This document shows, piece after piece, positions 60,280-64,000 of a DNA stretch of 64,000 nt. The stretch's first letter is position 1; each line of letters opens with the position of its first letter. The DNA is from Castor canadensis (Eukaryota; Chordata; Mammalia; Rodentia; Castoridae), in assembly GCF_047511655.1 (NCBI RefSeq), contig NC_133400.1:3199001-3263000 (forward strand). The letters run 5' to 3'. The notes beneath the pieces are model-generated. The model was not told the origin of the DNA and made no database searches. It saw only the letters and a list, made by a program, of their open reading frames with translations. A program made the translations under genes and the position numbers.

Positions 60280-60920
60280 ATAAAAAAGGCAATTTTAATG
60301 AGAAGCAATTTACACAGTATCCAATTCACCCCTTCCAAGTGTGCAATCCAGTGCTTTCTAGTAACTTAGAGTTGTGCAACCATCATCACTAACTCCAGTC
60401 CATTTCTAACACCCCGGAAAGACTGTTATCACTCCCCTTTCCTCCTCCCCCGCCCCCCGCATGCCCTGGTGAGCACGCATCTTCCTGCTGCTATGGGTTT
60501 CAAAAGGCAACATGTGGGCTTTTGTGTCTGGCTCTTTTTACTCAGCATCGTGCTTTTGAGGTTCATCCATGTTGTAGGAGGATTCCTTGACGATGGCCTG
60601 AACAACACCCCACTGTATGGACAAGCCACCTTTTGTCTCTGTGTGTCTGGGGTTTGAACTCAGGACCTCATGCTTGCTAGGCAGGCGCTCTTACTCCTTG
60701 AGCCACTCCACCAGCCCTATTTTTGTGAAAGGTTTTTTCAAGATAGGGTCTCGTAAACTTTTTGCCCAGGCTGGCTTCTAACCACGATTCTCCTGTTCTC
60801 TGCCTCCTGCGTAGCTGGGATTACAGGCGTGAGCCACCAGCTCCTAGCTCTCTGTGCGTCTGTTGATGGACACTGGGTTGTGTCTATATTTTGGAGATTA
60901 TGAATTTCACTGCCGTGAGG
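60280..60920 (-). mobile_element. Ancient L1 (antisense) interrupted by a SINE
   Basis: 60280-60635: GTAACTTAGAGTTGTGCAAC, CTTTTGTGTCTGGCTCTTTT, GAGGTTCATCCATGTTGTAG. It continues at 60851 with CTGTGCGTCTGTTGATGGAC and ACTGGGTTGTGTC. The SINE at 60636-60850 is inserted. Confidence 0.82.
60636..60850 (-). mobile_element. Dimeric SINE inside L1
   Basis: ID (GGGTTTGAACTCAGGACCTC) plus 7SL-like unit (TTTTTGCCCAGGCTGGCTTC, GTAGCTGGGATTACAGGCGT). Flanks resembling CTCTGTGTGTCT / CTCTGTGCGTCT suggest the duplication. Confidence 0.9.
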
Positions 60921-61039
60921 GGTCAAGTTTGAGGCTTCAGGACAGCACCATCGTGCAGTGTGTGAGAGCGCACGCTGTCTCACCTGTTCCCCCGGAAGCC
61001 CAGTGGGGTAAGCTGCAGCATTGACCCCACTTTACAGGT

Positions 61040-61440
61040 AATGATGCTTGAGATTCTGCCGCCCTCCTGTCATCCTTCTGCTGCAGCCTCTCTGGATGGC
61101 GGCGCTCTCGCTAGCATTTTTCCTTTGCTCTTTTATAGGCTGCACAAACCAGGAAGTGAAGCCTTGCCAACTTGGGAACACAAATATTTGCCAGTCAAGA
61201 AAACATTCCCCTGTCAATCAAAACCCAGGCAAGCTGGCACACATGCTCCAAGCCGGAGGCAGATTCTATTTTGGCAGGGTCCAGGTGGCCTGCACTTCCC
61301 TCCTCCCAGCACCCCAGGCGCCCCCTCTTCCTACCCTGTTTTGAAGATGAAGGAACCGATGAGGCTCAGTGTGGTTGCTTGCTCTCTGTCACACAGCATC
61401 CAGAGTGAACTTTGACTTACTTTCTTTGACAGTGTCTTAA
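61040..61440. promoter_or_regulatory. Repeat-free block, candidate regulatory element
   Basis: Includes CACAAATATTTGCCAG (forkhead-like core) and CTGTCAATCAAAACC near 61180-61230, about 1.4 kb upstream of the GINS2 promoter. No repeat signature. Function is inferred only. Confidence 0.3.
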
Positions 61441-61654
61441 TTCACGGACTTAGGAAGTCATAACAAAGTAAAATCTCCACGTCTGCAAATGACGCTTTCC
61501 GATGCAGATAGGCGACAGATAAAGCTTCCAGGCCATTTGAGTGTGGCCTTGTTTCATGTTCCCAGCATCCCTACAAGGGACAGGCACAGCTGGGATGGGA
61601 CAGCTTTCCTGCCTGGGTACAGAACCCTGGAAAATATCCTCTAGGCTTCCCCAC

Positions 61655-61838
61655 ACCCCCACGCCCAGAGCCTTGAATGTGCTAGGTAAGCACTCTGCAC
61701 TGAACAAACCCCCAGCCCCAGTCCTTGTCTTTCTGAGATAGGGTTTCGCTGTGTAACTCAGGCTGGCCTCCAATTCTCCATCCTCCTGCCTCTGCCTCCT
61801 GAGGGCTGGGATCACCGGCGTGCACTTTTTTTTGGTAA
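61655..61838 (-). mobile_element. ID/B1 dimeric SINE
   Basis: CTAGGTAAGCACTCTGCACT, GAGATAGGGTTTCGCTGTGT, CAGGCTGGCCTCCAATTCTC, GGGCTGGGATCACCGGCGTG. Confidence 0.85.
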
Positions 61839-62108
61839 GGCTTAATTATTAGGGTCTCAAATTTGAGTTTAGTCCCCCTCTGTCCTCACCAGTGGCAGAC
61901 TAACTGCTCCACCCCCGTTAGCTTTCCTGGTCTAACACCATTCCATCAAAATGACCCAGCCTGGTTACAGGTCAGCTTTCTGTCCTCACCCAGGACTTCT
62001 GAATCACGGTAACAGTGGGACTCCTCCAGCTAACCGGTGCTATTGACTCACCTGTCCTCTGAATAGTGAGTGGGCTGGAGGGCATCACGGGCAGGTGCGC
62101 AGGACTAA

Positions 62109-62200
62109 ACACTGGGGGTGTAGCTCGGTGGGAGAGCGCATGCCTAGCACGTGAAAAGCCATGGATCCCAATTGTCAGCACTTTAAAAAAAAAAATTGCA
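62109..62200 (+). mobile_element. ID-type SINE near GINS2 promoter
   Basis: GGGGGTGTAGCTCGGTGGGA (box A), GCATGCCTAGCACGTGAAAA, a decayed box B, A11 tail. It is 0.35 kb before the CpG island. Confidence 0.88.
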
Positions 62201-62549
62201 AACTTGCTTTTTCCCGAATCTCACCTGGTGCCCGCCAAAGTGCTAACTCTGAGCCTCTGCCCAGAAGGGTTTGAATTGGACAGATGTGGAGTAGATTGGA
62301 GGAATTTGCTTTTTTGTAGAGAGAGGGTGGGAGGCGTGTCAAATGAAAACTGAATTAGGGGGTCTCTCTGGACAGGTCACACCGTGTTCGGGACCCTTGA
62401 ACTGAGTTTGGCTGAATTAATGCGTTTACTCCGGGCCCACTGCGGAACGCCAGTGAAGATGCGGGCCCCAAAGCCCACCCCCAGCTCGACTCGGGGTGCT
62501 GCCAGCTAGGTGTCCTGGGGACAGGTAAAGGGACATAAAAGGAGGCGCC

Positions 62550-62851
62550 AGTGGCGGGACGTCCGGACAGCGGCACGTGTACCGCCCTCAGGGGCGGGGC
62601 CGATACTGGCGGGGGCGGGGCTGGGGCGCGGGAACGCGGCTCGCCAATCAGCTCGCCAATCAGCGGACTTGTAACAAAAGGGGTCTCCTCCTCCCTCCGC
62701 CCTGCTGAGAGCGCCGCGTTCCGATAGGCCGCCGAAAGTTGTCTTCCGGCCGGGGGCGGGCTCTGCGTCGTGGCGGGAAAGCTGCGTCAGTGGGGCTTCT
62801 TCAGAGTTACTGAGTGGAACCGAGAGTTCCCGGCCGGCCTCTGACGCCGCC
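62550..62851 (+). promoter_or_regulatory. GINS2: GINS2 CpG-island promoter and 5' UTR
   Basis: There is no TATA box. GC boxes are at 62591-62600, 62611-62620 and 62751-62760; two CCAAT boxes on the same strand lie 12 bp apart (62644-62648, 62656-62660), both in the context GCCAATCAG; and an E2F consensus GGCGGGAAA is at 62772-62780. This is the usual design of an S-phase gene, with NF-Y, Sp1 and E2F, and fits a replication factor. The start site is probably between the E2F site and the ATG. The Kozak context GCCGCCATGG is optimal. Confidence 0.85.
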
Positions 62852-62941
62852 ATGGACGCGGCCGAGGTGGAGTTTCTGGCCGAGAAGGAGCTGGTTACCA
62901 TCATCCCTAACTTTAGTTTGGACAAGATCTACCTTATTGGG
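62852..62941 (+). CDS. GINS2: GINS2 (PSF2) exon 1
   Basis: ATG at 62852-62854 opens 30 codons, [10 protein letters not shown] then [20 protein letters not shown], ending at donor GTGAGG (62942). GINS2/PSF2 is one of four GINS subunits (SLD5, PSF1, PSF2, PSF3) that join MCM2-7 and CDC45 as the CMG replicative helicase in the nucleus. Residues 1-30 match the human protein exactly as I remember it. The phase is 0 and joins cleanly to exon 2 at 63940. The start is unambiguous: perfect Kozak sequence and conserved N-terminus. Confidence 0.98.
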
Positions 62942-63939
62942 GTGAGGGCATCTGGCCCGCCTGGCTGGGGGCAGGGGGCGGGGGAGGTGTCGCCCAGAAG
63001 TCCCAGCGTGCCCCGCGGCGGGAGCGGGCTCGGGATCGCGGCCCGTGGGCGGGAGCGGGCTCGGGATCGCGGCCCGCGGCGGGAGCGGGCTCGGGATCGC
63101 GGCCCCGCGGCGGGAGCGGGCTCGGGGACGCGGCCCCGCGGCGGGAGCGGGCTCGGGGACGCGGCCCCGCGGCGGGAGCGGGCTCGGGATCGCGGCCCGT
63201 GGGCGGGAGCGGGCTCGGGATCTCGGCCCCGCGGCGGGAGCGGGCTCGGGATCGCGGCCCCGCGGCGGGAGCGGGCTCGGGGACGCGGCCCCGCGGCGGG
63301 AGCGGGCTCGGGATCGCGGCCCGTGGGCGGGAGCGGGCTCGGGATCGCGGCCCGTGGCGGGAGCGGGCTCGGGGACGCGGCCCGTGGGCGGGAGCGGGCT
63401 CGGGGACGCGGCCCCGCGGCGGGAGCGGGCTCGGGGACGCGGCCCCGCGGCGGGAGCGGGCTCGGGGACGCGGCCCCGCGGCGGGAGCGGGCTCGGGGAC
63501 GCGGCCCCGCGGCGGGAGCGGGCTCGGGGACGCGGCCCCGCGGCGGGAGCGGGCTCGGGATCGCGGCCCCGAGGCGGGAGCGGGCTCGGGATCGCGGCCC
63601 GTGGGCGGGAGCGGGCTCGGGATCGCGGCCCCGAGGCGGGAGCGGGCTCGGGATCGCGGCCCCGCGGCGGGAGCGGGCTCGGGATCGCGGCCCCGCGGCG
63701 GGAGCGGGCTCGGGATCGCGGCCCGTGGCGGGAGCGGGCTCGGGGACGCGGCCCGCGGCGGGAGCGGGCTCGGGATCGCGGCCCGCGGCGGGAGCGGACT
63801 CGGGGACGCGGCCCGCGGCGGGAGCGGGCTCGGGATCGCGGCCCGTGGCGGGAGCGGGTTCGGGATCGCGGCCCCGCGGCGGGATCGCTGCCGGCTTTCG
63901 GGCAGTGTCCGCAGCTGACCCGGTGGTTTCCCGTTGCAG
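62942..63939 (+). other. GINS2: GINS2 intron 1
   Basis: 998 bp with GTGAGG donor and CCCGTTGCAG acceptor. About 88% is the minisatellite at 63011-63887. The intron length is not a multiple of three. Confidence 0.9.
63011..63887 (+). repeat. GC-rich 30/31-bp minisatellite, 28 copies, in GINS2 intron 1
   Basis: The unit begins CGGGAGCGGGCTCGGG and continues ATCGCGGCCC or GACGCGGCCC, ending in variants CGTGGG, CGTGG, CGCGG, CCGCGG or CCGAGG. I count 28 copies plus a partial one, with mean period 30.7 bp. Each unit has at least three G-runs on the plus strand. Runs of identical variants (copies 12-17 are all GAC type; 18-23 all ATC type) indicate local homogenisation. Confidence 0.97.
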
Positions 63940-64000
63940 GGCGAGCTGGGCCCCTTCAACCCGGGGCTGCCGGTGGACGTGCCCCTGTGGCTGGCCATTA
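63940..64000 (+). CDS. GINS2: GINS2 exon 2 (5' part, cut by window end)
   Basis: After acceptor TTGCAG (to 63939) it reads [20 protein letters not shown] with one further base. These are residues 31-50 and correspond to the human sequence with Glu for Asp at 32 and Asp for Glu at 43 by recall. This is the beginning of the conserved GINS A-domain region. The rest of the gene lies to the right of the window; in human, GSE1 follows. Confidence 0.97.

Noticed and set aside
62109-62200. Possible tRNA-Ala gene
   Set aside because: Box A is good but box B is decayed and an A11 tail follows; this is an ID-type SINE, as are the other tRNA-like stretches in the window.
63199-63918. 239-codon plus-strand ORF in the same minisatellite
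   Set aside because: Starts at GTG, lies inside the intron and consists only of repeat units.
62934-63998. 354-codon minus-strand ORF, Pro/Arg/Ser repeat protein
   Set aside because: It is the antisense of the GINS2 intron minisatellite, which has no stop in either strand's main frames; composition is fully explained by the repeat.

Overview
This is mammalian nuclear DNA. The order EMC8 - C16orf74 - GINS2, all on the + strand, matches the mirror image of human 16q24.1. The interspersed repeats are of rodent type: many tRNA-Ala/ID-like SINE units and 7SL/B1-like units, often fused into dimers or trimers. Together they suggest a castorimorph rodent such as beaver. That species call rests on my recall of the SINE style; gene identity rests on reading exons, splice sites and phases directly.

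Layout. 1-866 holds the last two coding exons of EMC8 (ER membrane protein complex subunit 8), followed by its 3' UTR to about 1.94 kb. 1.94-20.7 kb is intergenic: SINEs, L1, MIR and DNA-transposon fossils, a 265-bp pyrimidine microsatellite, an old direct duplication (13.3/16.0 kb) and an unidentified inverted duplication (17.4-17.8 / 18.2-18.6 kb). A CpG island at 20.7-21.56 kb is the likely promoter and 5' non-coding exon of C16orf74. Its coding exons lie at 29214-29241, 44914-45054 and 47359-47417, giving a complete 75-residue protein, with a poly(A) signal at 47780. 47.8-62.5 kb is intergenic and full of nested L1, MaLR LTR and SINE insertions, plus a few repeat-free stretches that look like candidate regulatory DNA. 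62.55-64.0 kb holds the GINS2 CpG-island promoter (two CCAAT boxes, GC boxes, an E2F site), exon 1, a 998-bp intron almost filled by a 28-copy GC-rich minisatellite, and the start of exon 2, cut by the window end.

The three genes do not form a pathway. EMC8 acts in ER membrane-protein insertion, C16orf74 is a small calcineurin-binding membrane-associated protein, and GINS2 is part of the replicative CMG helicase. No new multi-gene system is apparent. The most notable sequence features are the GINS2 intron minisatellite with its uninterrupted start-codon frame, the overlapping LxVP/PxIxIT calcineurin motif in C16orf74, the unidentified inverted duplication, the trimeric SINEs and a paired AP-1 hairpin at 35.69 kb.
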